Source of the DNA: Haloprofundus halophilus
GTDB taxonomy: Archaea > Halobacteriota > Halobacteria > Halobacteriales > Haloferacaceae
DNA length: 64,000 bases
Direction of reading: 5' to 3'
Assembly: GCF_003439925.1 (NCBI RefSeq)
Contig: NZ_QQRR01000001.1
Location: 1,302,001 to 1,366,000 of the forward strand
Part shown: piece after piece, positions 43,180 to 51,996 of the stretch
Position numbering within the stretch: position 1 is the first letter of the stretch
How the letters are laid out: each line of letters starts with the position of its first letter
Notes under the pieces: generated by a model
What the model saw: the letters and a program-made list of their open reading frames with translations, nothing else
The model's database searches: none
Told to the model about the DNA's origin: nothing
Made by a program: the position numbers and the translations under genes

Positions 43180-43401
43180 TCAGGTTAAATCAGAGATGAT
43201 ATGATGGAAAACTCCGACGGCTCCACCGACGACCAGCGCCAACCCGAGCACATAGATAGGGAACGTAATGAGTGTCCGTAGAATCCCTCTCGGGATGATG
43301 AACAAGCCGTCTTGCGAAAACGCCATCACCCATCTTCCAGCGAAGATTGCAACGTAGAGAAGGATGAGTTCACGTCTAAATGCATAGCGGAACGAATCCA
43401 T
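43180..43401 (-). CDS. small membrane protein
   Basis: The 73-aa protein starts MDSFRYAFRRELILLYVAIF and has two membrane segments (residues about 12-30 and 45-65) with a short loop containing SQDGLFIIPRG. The form FRRELILLYVAIFAGRWVMAFS is reminiscent of small haloarchaeal membrane proteins of unknown role. The start at 43401 begins the first helix. The frame continues after the stop codon as a coding-like sequence. It is divergent from pgk. Confidence 0.58.
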   Translation of the reverse strand: MDSFRYAFRRELILLYVAIFAGRWVMAFSQDGLFIIPRGILRTLITFPIYVLGLALVVGGAVGVFHHIISDLT

Positions 43402-43612
43402 TGCTGTTGGGGACACGAAATGTCGTATGTACAGTCCTGTAATACGTATTCCGGGATGTGTCGAATTGCGTGTCGTTGAGCGATACGCTCTATTTGACGT
43501 GCCATTCTTATCAGGCGAGGGAGATCTCAATAGAGCCGTCTACACTCGTACCCGCGAGCGCCGACCGCATCCGCCCACGACTAAGTAGCAGTCCGACGAT
43601 TTCCGACGTGAG

Positions 43613-44833
43613 ATGGCTTCGTTCAACACGCTCGACGACCTCGACGCAGAGCAGCGCGTACTCGTCCGCCTCGACCTGAACTCTCCAGTCGAAGACGGCG
43701 TCGTGCAGGACAACCGCCGCTTCGAGCGACACGCCGAGACGGTGTCGGAGCTCGCCGAGGGGAACCACCGCGTCGTCCTGATGGCCCACCAGGGTCGTCC
43801 CGGCGACGACGACTTCGTCTCGCTCGAACAGCACGCCGACATCCTCGGAGAGCACGTCGGCAGAGAGGTAAAGTTCGTCGCCGACACCTACGGCGAGGAG
43901 GCGCTGGACGCCATCGACGCGCTCGAACCCGGCGAGGTGCTGCTGCTCGAAAACGTCCGGATGGTCGACGACGAGTTACCCGAGGAAGAGCCCGAGACGA
44001 AAGCCGAAACCGAGTTCGTGCGGACGCTCGCGCCGAAGTTCGACGCCTACGTCGACGACGCGTACTCGGCGGCGCACCGAAAACACGCCTCGCTGGTCGG
44101 CTTCCCGCTCGTCCTTCCGGCGTACGCCGGGCGCGTGATGCAGAGCGAGTACGAGGCGAACTCCAGCATCGCCACCCGCGAGTTCGACGGGCAGGTGACG
44201 ATGGTCGTCGGCGGGACGAAGGCGACCGACGTCATCGGCGTGATGGACGCCATCGGCGAGAAGGTGGACACCTTCCTCCTCGGCGGCATCGCGGGCGAAC
44301 TGTTCCTCCGCGCCGAGGGCTACCCGGTCGGCCGCGACGTCGGCGAGATGGACCTCTTCGACGAGCAGTGGGAGAACAACCAGGACGTTATCGAGGACGT
44401 GCTCCAGCGCCGCACCGGGCAGATTCGTCTCCCGGTCGACCTGGCGTACGAGGGCGACGACGGCGAACGCGCCGAGGTGTCGGTCGAGGACATCGACGAG
44501 AAGGACACCGGCTACCTCGACGTCGGTTCGGAGACGGTCGACAGCTACGCACCGACCATCCGCGAGTCCGAGGCGGTGTTCGTCAAGGGCGCGCTCGGAA
44601 TGTTCGAGGACGAGCGCTTCGCCGACGGTACGGTCGGCGTACTCCGCGCCATCGCCGAGACGGACTGCTTCTCGGTCGTCGGCGGCGGCGACACCTCCCG
44701 CGCCATCGAGATGTACGGGCTGAGCGAGGACGACTTCTCGCACGTCTCCATCGCGGGCGGGGCGTACATCCGCGCGCTGACCGGCGAGTCGCTCCCGGCG
44801 GTCGAACTGCTGGAGGAGCAGGCCGAGAAGTAG
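43613..44833 (+). CDS. pgk: phosphoglycerate kinase
   Basis: The 406-aa enzyme makes ATP from 1,3-bisphosphoglycerate, or works in reverse in gluconeogenesis. It has the N-terminal RLDLNSPVEDG, substrate-binding MAHQGRPGD, and the nucleotide-binding GALGMFE and VGGGDTSRAIEMYG motifs. It is placed between the two gap genes, so the lower part of sugar metabolism is clustered. The start at 43613 is the first ATG and gives the expected MASFNTLDDLDAEQR. Length is normal for archaea. Confidence 0.96.
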   Translation: MASFNTLDDLDAEQRVLVRLDLNSPVEDGVVQDNRRFERHAETVSELAEGNHRVVLMAHQGRPGDDDFVSLEQHADILGEHVGREVKFVADTYGEEALDAIDALEPGEVLLLENVRMVDDELPEEEPETKAETEFVRTLAPKFDAYVDDAYSAAHRKHASLVGFPLVLPAYAGRVMQSEYEANSSIATREFDGQVTMVVGGTKATDVIGVMDAIGEKVDTFLLGGIAGELFLRAEGYPVGRDVGEMDLFDEQWENNQDVIEDVLQRRTGQIRLPVDLAYEGDDGERAEVSVEDIDEKDTGYLDVGSETVDSYAPTIRESEAVFVKGALGMFEDERFADGTVGVLRAIAETDCFSVVGGGDTSRAIEMYGLSEDDFSHVSIAGGAYIRALTGESLPAVELLEEQAEK

Positions 44834-44844
44834 GTGCGGGCGAC

Positions 44845-45078
44845 TCAGTTCGCGTGGTGACGAGTCAGCCCTCGTAACCCGGTGCCGACGAGGTAGAGAC
44901 CGAGCGGGACGAACAGAACGACCGCGGCGGTGTCGGCCGGTCCCCACCAGAGCGCGCTGTTCACGCCGTCGGTGAGGTCCGGCGACTGCGCGTAGCTGAG
45001 GTAGTTGAACACGCGGTAGAGCGGCCACGCGAGGACGACGAGGCCGACACCGATTTTGGGGAGGGCGTCGGTGTTCAC
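44845..45078 (-). CDS. small membrane protein of unknown function
   Basis: The 77-aa protein has two membrane segments (residues about 8-25 and 47-68) and no charged residues inside them. The middle contains SYAQSPDLTDGVNSALWWGP. It ends 11 bp past the pgk stop codon, in convergent direction. No family is recognised with certainty. Confidence 0.6.
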   Translation of the reverse strand: MNTDALPKIGVGLVVLAWPLYRVFNYLSYAQSPDLTDGVNSALWWGPADTAAVVLFVPLGLYLVGTGLRGLTRHHAN

Positions 45079-45183
45079 GGGCTCTCCTCTGGCGAGGTGA
45101 CAACTAACTGCTTCGATGGCGGACCGGCGGAGTCGGGGTCGACCGACACTACGATTTTACCGGTCACGCCCGAAACCACCGCT

Positions 45184-45675
45184 ATGCTCGTCGGAATCGT
45201 CTCAGATACCCACGACAACCTCGACTGCGTACGCGCGGCCGTCGACCACTTCGAATCCGAGTCCGTCGACACCGTGGTCCACTGCGGCGACGTCGTCGCC
45301 CCCTTCTCGGCGACGCCGTTCGATTCGTCCTTCGAGTTCTACGCCGTCCGCGGCAACAACGACGGCGAGTGGAACCTCCAGTCGACGGTGGAGTCGTTCG
45401 GCACCTACCTCGGCGAAGCGGGCGAACTCACCTTCGACGACCTCGACGTGGCCGTCTACCACGGAACGAGCGGGACGCTCGTGGACGCGCTCGTCGACTG
45501 CGGCGACTACGACTACGTCCTCCACGGCCACACCCACCGGCGAGAGGTCGAGGAACGCGGCGAGACGGTGCGCGTCAACCCCGGTGGACTCCCGATTCCG
45601 GGTGCCGACGACGCGTTCCACGTCGCCGTTCTCGACACCGAAACCGGCGAGGTGTCGTCGCACGAAGTCGCGTAG
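45184..45675 (+). CDS. metallophosphoesterase, YfcE/MJ0936 family
   Basis: The 163-aa enzyme binds two metal ions through GIVSDTHDN (residues 4-12), HCGDVV, GNND and HGHTHRR. All five calcineurin-type metal motifs are present. It hydrolyses phosphodiesters; the natural substrate is not known. The start at 45184 is set by the N-terminal strand. The gene ends 38 bp from the converging gapII gene. Confidence 0.9.
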   Translation: MLVGIVSDTHDNLDCVRAAVDHFESESVDTVVHCGDVVAPFSATPFDSSFEFYAVRGNNDGEWNLQSTVESFGTYLGEAGELTFDDLDVAVYHGTSGTLVDALVDCGDYDYVLHGHTHRREVEERGETVRVNPGGLPIPGADDAFHVAVLDTETGEVSSHEVA

Positions 45676-45713
45676 AAGGAGCAACGTCGGTCGCCGCTCG
45701 GACGGTTAGATGG

Positions 45714-46775
45714 TTAGTCGTCGGCGGCGACGAACGACCGCGTCTGCCCGCCGAAGACGCTCTCGAGGCCGACGCCGAGCGTCTCGTTCGTCAGCGCGAT
45801 GCTCTCGTCTTTCGTCGCGCTGCCGGTGATGGCGCGGACGGCGTCGATGTTCTCGGGGATCACGTCGCTCTCCTGGTGAATCGCCTGGAAGAGGTAGAGG
45901 TCGTCGTCCTCGACGGCGATGGACTCCTCCCAGATGCAGTTCTCCCAGAGGTCGCCGCGGGGGCGACCGGCGTCCATGGCGAACTCCTTGAGCTTGCCGG
46001 TGCCGTCGATACCGGAGTGTTGGGGGACGAAGAACAGCCGCGACTCGCCCGCGAGCAGGTCGCGCACGTCCTCGGCCGTCGGCGTCGATTCGAGCGTGAC
46101 GTTGACGCTGTGGGTGTGCATCAGCGTCGCCGGCACCTTCAGCCCGAGCGTGTCGATCTTGAGGTCCGGGAAGATGGTCTGGACGTCCGGGCCGTGGTGC
46201 GAGGGGAGCTTCACGGGGTCCGGTAGGATGTCGTTGATCGGTCCGCGGCCCGTCTGTCCGGGGTCGCCGCCGCGACGGACGAGCGTCACGCGCGCTTTCT
46301 TCACGCCGTAGGTCTCGTCGAGCGGCGCGAGCAGTCGAGAGAGACCGGTCGTGTTGCAGGAGACGGTTCGGACGAACTGCGCGTCGGTGGCCTCGTCGTA
46401 GTTGGCGCGCGCGTTGAAGCTCACGTCCGCGACGTCGGCGTCTTCGCCGCCCTGGAAGATGGCCGGGGTGTCGTGGCGCTCGTACAGTTCGCGGTTCTGT
46501 GCGCCGATTCCGGAGGGAGTGGTGTCGACGACCACGTCGCTGTCGGCGACCAGATCGTCGACCACGCCAGCGAGGGGAACGCCCGCTTCGTCGAACTGGT
46601 CGACGCGCTCGGGAAGCGCGGCGTAGAGGGAGTACCCGTTTCGGACTGCCGTCTCGGCTTCGAAGTTCGGCCGCGTCTTCGCAACCCCGACGAGTTCCAT
46701 GTCGGGCTGCGCGCAGACGGCGTCTGCGACGCGTTTGCCGATTGTTCCGTAGCCATTGACGCCCACCTTGAGCAT
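45714..46775 (-). CDS. gapII: glyceraldehyde-3-phosphate dehydrogenase, type II (anabolic)
   Basis: The 353-aa archaeal-type enzyme has the N-terminal dinucleotide motif [17 protein letters not shown], the catalytic cysteine in [11 protein letters not shown], and the archaeal segment [18 protein letters not shown]. It accepts NADP or NAD and in Haloferax serves in gluconeogenesis, the opposite role to gapI. The start at 46775 ([10 protein letters not shown]) is the family N-terminus. Its presence with gapI and pgk in one region agrees with the Haloferax gene order as I remember it. Confidence 0.94.
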   Translation of the reverse strand: MLKVGVNGYGTIGKRVADAVCAQPDMELVGVAKTRPNFEAETAVRNGYSLYAALPERVDQFDEAGVPLAGVVDDLVADSDVVVDTTPSGIGAQNRELYERHDTPAIFQGGEDADVADVSFNARANYDEATDAQFVRTVSCNTTGLSRLLAPLDETYGVKKARVTLVRRGGDPGQTGRGPINDILPDPVKLPSHHGPDVQTIFPDLKIDTLGLKVPATLMHTHSVNVTLESTPTAEDVRDLLAGESRLFFVPQHSGIDGTGKLKEFAMDAGRPRGDLWENCIWEESIAVEDDDLYLFQAIHQESDVIPENIDAVRAITGSATKDESIALTNETLGVGLESVFGGQTRSFVAADD

Positions 46776-46967
46776 ATCCGGACCTGCTACCGGGAAGGAC
46801 ATAGTTATTTCGGAGCTTAACACTTAGAAATTAACTCCGAGGCGAGTAACCATGTCTCGGTTTCAGGTCACTCAGCCCCGGATATTTCAGCGTTTAGGTG
46901 AGAATATTACCGGCCCCGAGCGGGCGATGTGGCAAAGCCTAACCCGTCGCCGACAGCCATCTGTGGT

Positions 46968-47939
46968 ATGGCCGACCACAGCACCGGCGACGCGCTCCGT
47001 GCCGCCGCGGAGACGGCGCTCGAACAGTGTCTGAACGTCCAGCCCGAGGAGTCCTGCGTCGTCGTCACCGACGACAAGCGAGCGCCCATCGGCGAGGCGC
47101 TGTACGAGGTAGCGAGCGACATCACCGACGACGCCGTCGTCGTTCGCTACCCACCGGGACCGCAGCACGGTGCGGAGCCGCCGGCACCCGTCGCGGCGGC
47201 GATGCGCGACGCCGACGTGTTCGTCGCGCCGACGACGAAGAGCCTGAGCCACACCCGCGCGCGCAGCGAAGCGTGCGACGCCGGCGCGCGCGGCGCGACG
47301 ATGCCCGGAATCACGGAGGAAGTGATGCTCGCCGGGCTCGACGCCGACTACGAAGCGATCGCGCGGCACAGCCTCGACGTGCTCGAACAGGTCGTCGACG
47401 CCGACGAGATTCGCGTGACGACCGAGAGCGGCACCGATATCACGTTCGTCCCCGGCGACCGCGAGTGGCTCTCGGACACCGGGATGGTCCACGAGGCGGG
47501 GCAGTTCTCGAACCTCCCGGCGGGCGAGGTGTTCGTCAGTCCCGAGACGGTCGACGGCACTTACGTCGTCGACGGGACGATGATGCCGTACGGCCTGCTC
47601 GGAGAGGGGCAGGAGCTCCGTTTCGAGGTCGAAGACGGCTACGTCACGGAGATATCGGACGACGAGGTTCGGGCGCAGGTCGAAGCGGGCGCCGAAGAGG
47701 TCGGACGCGACGCGTACAACCTCGCCGAACTCGGCATCGGGACGAACGTCGGCGTCGACGACCTGGTCGGCTCCGTCCTCCTCGACGAGAAGGCCGCCGG
47801 CACGGTTCACATCGCCATCGGCGACGACGCCGGCATCGGCGGCGACACCGTCGCGCCGCTTCATCTGGACGGAATCATCCGCGAACCGACCGTGTACGCG
47901 GACGGGGAGGTCGTAGACCTCCCGACAGTCGAGCGGTGA
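46968..47939 (+). CDS. aminopeptidase T-like (M29-related) protein
   Basis: The 323-aa protein resembles leucyl aminopeptidase T-like proteins of the M29 type. It shows LNVQPEESCVVVTDDK, the stretch VFVAPTTKSLSHTRARSEAC, GTDITF, FSNLPAGEVFVSPE and ELGIGTN. Metal ligands would be in the E and H residues of this region. It may cleave N-terminal residues of peptides in the cytoplasm. The start at 46968 (MADHSTGDALR) is preferred to 46929. It is divergent from gapII. Confidence 0.8.
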   Translation: MADHSTGDALRAAAETALEQCLNVQPEESCVVVTDDKRAPIGEALYEVASDITDDAVVVRYPPGPQHGAEPPAPVAAAMRDADVFVAPTTKSLSHTRARSEACDAGARGATMPGITEEVMLAGLDADYEAIARHSLDVLEQVVDADEIRVTTESGTDITFVPGDREWLSDTGMVHEAGQFSNLPAGEVFVSPETVDGTYVVDGTMMPYGLLGEGQELRFEVEDGYVTEISDDEVRAQVEAGAEEVGRDAYNLAELGIGTNVGVDDLVGSVLLDEKAAGTVHIAIGDDAGIGGDTVAPLHLDGIIREPTVYADGEVVDLPTVER

Positions 47940-47977
47940 AACCGCGAGACGGCGAGAAGGTGGAACTTCCGCGGTAA

Positions 47978-48034
47978 CGAACGGCGAGCGCGGTAGCGAA
48001 CGGCGAGCGCGGCAACGAACGGCGAGCGCGGCAA
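47978..48034. repeat. 19-bp tandem repeat, three copies
   Basis: Units of cgaacggcgagcgcggyar type start at 47978, 47997 and 48016 with a fixed 19-bp period. They lie between the aminopeptidase-like gene and the converging regulator gene. No function is evident. Confidence 0.78.
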
Positions 48035-48074
48035 CGGTCGGTCTCGTCGCGGTCCAGCCCCGTGCGAACGACGA

Positions 48075-48506
48075 CTACCGCTGATACTGCTCGTACTGGT
48101 GCGTGAACTCCAGGAACTCGTCGAGCGGTCGAGTGCACCCCGCCATCGTCACGACGTTCGCGTCGGCGTCGTAGTCGACGATGCCCGCGTCCGCCAACTT
48201 CGGGAGGTGCGAGTGGTGTAAGTCGGCGCGGACCTGCTCGGTGACCTCCTCCGGAATCCGCTCTGGGTCCTCTTCGTACTCCCAGGCGGCGACCTGTTCT
48301 GCGACCTCCGAGAGCGTCGCCGGATAGCGACACGTCTGCAGGTGGTACAACACGTATCGACGGCGCGGGTCGCAGAGTACCTGAAACACCGCGTCGAGCG
48401 GAAACGTGTCGGTGTCGTCGACGCGGACGGAGTCAGGAAACTCCCCGGAGCCGTCTGTTCTCCCGTTGTCACCCCTCGTCTGTCTGTCGAATGAGTCGTC
48501 GTCCAT
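48075..48506 (-). CDS. winged-helix transcription regulator (DUF7344-like)
   Basis: The 143-aa protein has a hydrophilic N-terminus followed by an ArsR-like winged helix (residues about 38-115) with DAVFQVLCDPRRRYVLYHLQ, LSEVAEQVAAWE and HLPKLADAGIVDYD. This fits a common haloarchaeal regulator family (DUF7344, from memory). The end HQYEQYQR is a short tail. Targets are not known. The start at 48506 is the first ATG after an AT-poor leader. It is divergent from the zinc-finger gene at 48770. Confidence 0.78.
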   Translation of the reverse strand: MDDDSFDRQTRGDNGRTDGSGEFPDSVRVDDTDTFPLDAVFQVLCDPRRRYVLYHLQTCRYPATLSEVAEQVAAWEYEEDPERIPEEVTEQVRADLHHSHLPKLADAGIVDYDADANVVTMAGCTRPLDEFLEFTHQYEQYQR

Positions 48507-48769
48507 CTTGTGTTCCCCCCAGTCCACTGGACGGTTCCGGTCGAACGTGTCGACGTCGTCGCCGACCGCCCTACAGCGATTCGTGTGCCTTTGACACAGT
48601 TTACGTACCACGGCAATACGGTTAGTACTGTTGTTGGTCGTTCGTGTTGTTTGCACAGCCACGCGTACGAGCGGTGGCGGGTTCCTTTCGAGAGTGGGGG
48701 TTCCTTTCGAGAGCGGGGGGTCGTCGTGAGAAGCGCGGACTTTTACGGCCAGATGGATTACGCCGTCGT

Positions 48770-49417
48770 ATGAGCCAAAGCGAACGCGTCGCGGTGGTCT
48801 GTCCCTCCTGTTCACCGCAGACGGAGACGGTCCACGAGGTACTCAAACCCGGGGGCCAGACGACCGTCCGGTGCACCGAGTGCGGACACACCCACAAGAC
48901 GAAAATCGAGGAGGAACGCGAGGTCGAACTGAGCGTCATCGTCTCCCAAGACGGCGAGTCGTTCAGCACGACCGTCGACGCGCCCGCCGAGGAGACGCTG
49001 GCGGTCGGCGAGGAGTTCGTCGCCGACACTCCGGAGGCCATCATGCTCGTCCGCATCACGTCGCTCGACGTCGGCGACGACCAGCGAGTCGAGGAAGCCG
49101 TCGCCGAGGACGTGGCGACCGTCTGGACCCGGGTCGTCGACAACGTGAGCGTCCCCGTGACGCTCCACCCCGGCGACGGCCGCCGCGACGAGACGCGGAG
49201 CTTCAAACTCAGCGTCCCCGGCGACTACGAGTTCGTCGTCGGCGAGACCGAGGAACTGAACGACGAGGAGTTCGAGATAGAGGGCATCCACGTCCGACTG
49301 AACGCGACGAACTACCGTTTCGACAAGTTCGACCGCGACGGCGACATGGTGTTCGCGAAGGACGTCAAGCGAATCTACGGCCGCGACGAGACGAGCTCGG
49401 CGTGGTCGGCGTGGTGA
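48770..49417 (+). CDS. zinc-finger protein of the HVO_0476 type
   Basis: The 215-aa protein has one zinc ribbon, CPSC and CTEC, in the first 45 residues (VVCPSCSPQTETVHEVLKPG then VRCTECGHTHKTK). A strand-rich acidic domain follows with VELSVIVSQDGESF and DYEFVVGETEELNDEEFEIE. It fits the haloarchaeal group named after HVO_0476. Zinc binding is clear from the cysteines; nucleic acid binding is likely. It is upstream of the repair methyltransferase gene, with 57 bp between. Confidence 0.85.
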   Translation: MSQSERVAVVCPSCSPQTETVHEVLKPGGQTTVRCTECGHTHKTKIEEEREVELSVIVSQDGESFSTTVDAPAEETLAVGEEFVADTPEAIMLVRITSLDVGDDQRVEEAVAEDVATVWTRVVDNVSVPVTLHPGDGRRDETRSFKLSVPGDYEFVVGETEELNDEEFEIEGIHVRLNATNYRFDKFDRDGDMVFAKDVKRIYGRDETSSAWSAW

Positions 49418-49474
49418 GCTAACCCTCCGCCCTACCGACGCGACGCGGAAGTGCCGAACGACGGAGGAGAACCC

Positions 49475-50155
49475 ATGGACTTCGAAACCGCCCGCAAACG
49501 GATGGTCGACCGACTCGTCGACCGCGGCCGAATCGAGCGGGAGACGACGGCCGACGCGCTCCGCGCCGTCCCCCGTCACGCGTTCGTCCCGCCGGAGCGA
49601 CGCGAGAGCGCCTACCAGGACCGTCCGCTGCCCATCGGCGGCGGCCAGACTATCAGCGCACCGCACATGGTCGCCATCGTCACCGACCTCCTCGCGCTCG
49701 ACCCCGGCGACCGCGTGCTCGAGATCGGAACCGGTCGCGGCTACCACGCCGCCGTCACCGCCGAAGCGCTCGCGCGAGTCGAGCGCGGTGCCGGAGCCGA
49801 CGACACCGACGACGCCGACGACGGAGGCGTGTACAGCGTTGAGTACGAACCGAAACTGGCCGAACACGCCCGCGAAACCCTCTCCGAGCACGGATACGAC
49901 GTCGACGTCCGCACCGGTGACGGCTACGAGGGGTGGGCCGACCGCGCGCCGTACGACCGCGCGTACCTCGCCTGCGCGCCGGAGTCGCTACCGGAACGAG
50001 TGGTCGAACAGCTCCGACCGGGAGGGTGCGTCGTCGGGCCGGTCGGTCGCAGGCGTCAGCGACTCGTCCGCGCGTGGCGACGGGAGGACGGGCGCGTCGA
50101 CCGCGAGACCCACGGCGGCGTCCGGTTCGTTCCGATGCGACGCAGCGACGACTGA
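49475..50155 (+). CDS. pcm1: protein-L-isoaspartate O-methyltransferase
   Basis: The 226-aa enzyme repairs damaged aspartate residues by methylating isoaspartate with S-adenosylmethionine. It has the motifs IGGGQTISAPHMVAIVTDLL and VLEIGTGRGYHAAV, the latter binding the cofactor, with GGVYSVEYEPKLA after an acidic insert (DDTDDADDG). The start at 49475 (MDFETARKRM) is preferred to 49451. It is the first of three methyltransferase-like genes in one direction. Confidence 0.92.
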   Translation: MDFETARKRMVDRLVDRGRIERETTADALRAVPRHAFVPPERRESAYQDRPLPIGGGQTISAPHMVAIVTDLLALDPGDRVLEIGTGRGYHAAVTAEALARVERGAGADDTDDADDGGVYSVEYEPKLAEHARETLSEHGYDVDVRTGDGYEGWADRAPYDRAYLACAPESLPERVVEQLRPGGCVVGPVGRRRQRLVRAWRREDGRVDRETHGGVRFVPMRRSDD

Positions 50156-50230
50156 GACGCCGCCGTCCCTCCCGGTCCGTCGGGGCCACGCAACGACCCT
50201 TTTTTGCCGACCGCCCGCTCACCCGTCTCT

Positions 50231-51172
50231 ATGCCGACCGCACCTCGTTCGGGCTTCGACACCGAGACGTTGTTTCTCCTCTGGGCGGCCCGCGAGACCG
50301 GGGTCCTCGACGCGCTGACGAGTCGGGCAGGAACCGCCGACGCCGTCGCCGCGGAGACCGAGGTGACGCCCGAGGCGGCGCGCGTCGTCGTTGACTCGCT
50401 CGCAGACCTCGGTTTCCTCCGGCGCGTCGGCGACGAGTACGAGGTGACGAACCGCGCACTCGGCTTTCTCGCCAAACGCGACGTGCGTTCCGTCGGTCGC
50501 CTCCCGCACGCGCTCGACGTGCTCGACCGCTACACGGCGCTCCCCGAGACGATGACGACGGGGACACCGCCGGAACCGTCCGACGACTCGCTGGTCAACC
50601 GACTCGGCGCACACGCCGCGACCGACGAGGCGGTCGTGAGGGCATCCGTCACTGCCGCGGTCCGTCTCGCACCGCGTGCGGAGCGCGTACTCAACGTCGC
50701 GGGCGGGTCGGGCGTCTACGCCCGCGAGTTCGCCGCCAGGGGCTTCGAGACGACGATGTGCGACGGCGACGATGTCGTCGAGTACGTCGCTCCGGCGCTC
50801 GAACGCGAGGACGTGACGCTCGAACGCCGGTCGCTGGCGACGGTGGCCGACGGGACGTACGACCTCGTCTTCGGCGAGAACCTCTGTCGTTCGCTCGATG
50901 TCGCGGAGGTTCGGACGCTCTTCTCGACGGTCGAAGACGCGCTGTCGGCGTGCGGGGCGGCCGTCTTCGTCGAACCCGTTCGGGGTCGCTCGTCGTCGAC
51001 AGCGACGGTTCGAGCGTCGATAGAGGCGCTCGCGACCGGTAGCGGCGGTGCGTACACCGACGCGCAGTACCGCGAGTGGTTCGCCGAAGCGGGATTCGAA
51101 GCCGTCCGCGTCGACGACGTGCCGGGGACCGACCTCCGAGCGGTCGGGGGATACAAGCGCGGAGTTGATTAG
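50231..51172 (+). CDS. SAM-dependent O-methyltransferase with N-terminal winged helix
   Basis: The 313-aa protein has an N-terminal winged-helix dimerisation-type domain (LLWAARETGVLDALTSRAG to RVGDEYEVTNRALGFL) and a C-terminal Rossmann fold with VLNVAGGSGVYAREFAARGF, which binds S-adenosylmethionine. This layout is that of COMT-like small-molecule O-methyltransferases. The substrate is not known. The start at 50231 (MPTAPRSGFDTETLF) fits the domain. It is between two isoaspartate methyltransferases, with short spacings. Confidence 0.83.
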   Translation: MPTAPRSGFDTETLFLLWAARETGVLDALTSRAGTADAVAAETEVTPEAARVVVDSLADLGFLRRVGDEYEVTNRALGFLAKRDVRSVGRLPHALDVLDRYTALPETMTTGTPPEPSDDSLVNRLGAHAATDEAVVRASVTAAVRLAPRAERVLNVAGGSGVYAREFAARGFETTMCDGDDVVEYVAPALEREDVTLERRSLATVADGTYDLVFGENLCRSLDVAEVRTLFSTVEDALSACGAAVFVEPVRGRSSSTATVRASIEALATGSGGAYTDAQYREWFAEAGFEAVRVDDVPGTDLRAVGGYKRGVD

Positions 51173-51193
51173 TCGCCGTCCCGCAAGGGGGGT

Positions 51194-51946
51194 ATGGACC
51201 CCGCGGTACTGCGCGAGGACATGGTCGATGGCCTCGAACAGTCGCTCGGTGAACGCCTCGACGAACGCGTCGACGTGGCGATGCGGACCGTTCCGCGCCA
51301 CGAGTTCGTCGACGACCAGCCGTACGCGAACAGAGACGCGACCGAAAACGGGAGTCGCGTGCTCGCACCCTCGACGGTCGCACGACTGCTCTCCGCACTC
51401 GACACGACGGGGGGTGAGAACGTTCTCGTCGTCGGTGCCGGCGTCGGTTACACCGCCGCCGTCGTCGCCGAACTGGTCGGCGAATCGAACGTCCAAGCGA
51501 TAGACATCTCTCGACGGATGGTGCTCTACGCCCGCCAGCGCCTCGCTCAGACCGGGTACGAAGGCGTCCTCGTCGACTGCCGCGACGGCGCGAGCGGCTA
51601 CCCCGAGTACGCCCCGTTCGACCGAGTTCTCCTCGAAGCCGCAGCGATTCGGCCCCCGCGTTCGCTCGTCGACCAACTCGCGCCCTCGGGGAGACTCGTC
51701 TTCCCGATGGGCGGCCCGAAACAGACGCTCGTCGCCGTCGAATCCGGCCCCGAGGCGGCCGGACCGGACGGCGTCGTCGAGCGCTACGGTCCCGTCCAGT
51801 TCGCGCCGATGCTGGTCGACGGCGAACAACCGGACGGGCTGGCGCGGAACCGGACGGTGCGCGAGGACCGCGAGTACGCCGAGAGCGGCTGGCACGCTCG
51901 CGCCGGCTGGGAACAGGAGTGGGTCGACTGGGACGAACACCTCTGA
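51194..51946 (+). CDS. pcm2: second protein-L-isoaspartate O-methyltransferase-like protein
   Basis: The 250-aa protein resembles the first enzyme, with a weaker substrate region (RTVPRHEFVDDQPYANRDAT and SRVLAPSTVARLLSAL) and cofactor motif VLVVGAGVGYTAAVVAELVG. It is a paralogue of haloarchaeal type. It lacks the usual IGGGQTIS loop and so may act on another target. It is 21 bp after the previous gene and probably co-transcribed. Its last 17 bp, including the stop codon, are repeated in tandem downstream. Confidence 0.86.
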   Translation: MDPAVLREDMVDGLEQSLGERLDERVDVAMRTVPRHEFVDDQPYANRDATENGSRVLAPSTVARLLSALDTTGGENVLVVGAGVGYTAAVVAELVGESNVQAIDISRRMVLYARQRLAQTGYEGVLVDCRDGASGYPEYAPFDRVLLEAAAIRPPRSLVDQLAPSGRLVFPMGGPKQTLVAVESGPEAAGPDGVVERYGPVQFAPMLVDGEQPDGLARNRTVREDREYAESGWHARAGWEQEWVDWDEHL

Positions 51947-51964
51947 GGGACGAACACCTCTGAG
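51931..51964. repeat. 17-bp tandem duplication spanning the pcm2 stop codon
   Basis: The sequence ggacgaacacctctgag occurs at 51931-51947 and again at 51948-51964, without a gap. The first copy contains the stop codon. Confidence 0.9.
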
Positions 51965-51996
51965 TCGAGTCGAGGGAGTCGACGAACCCCGGACGC

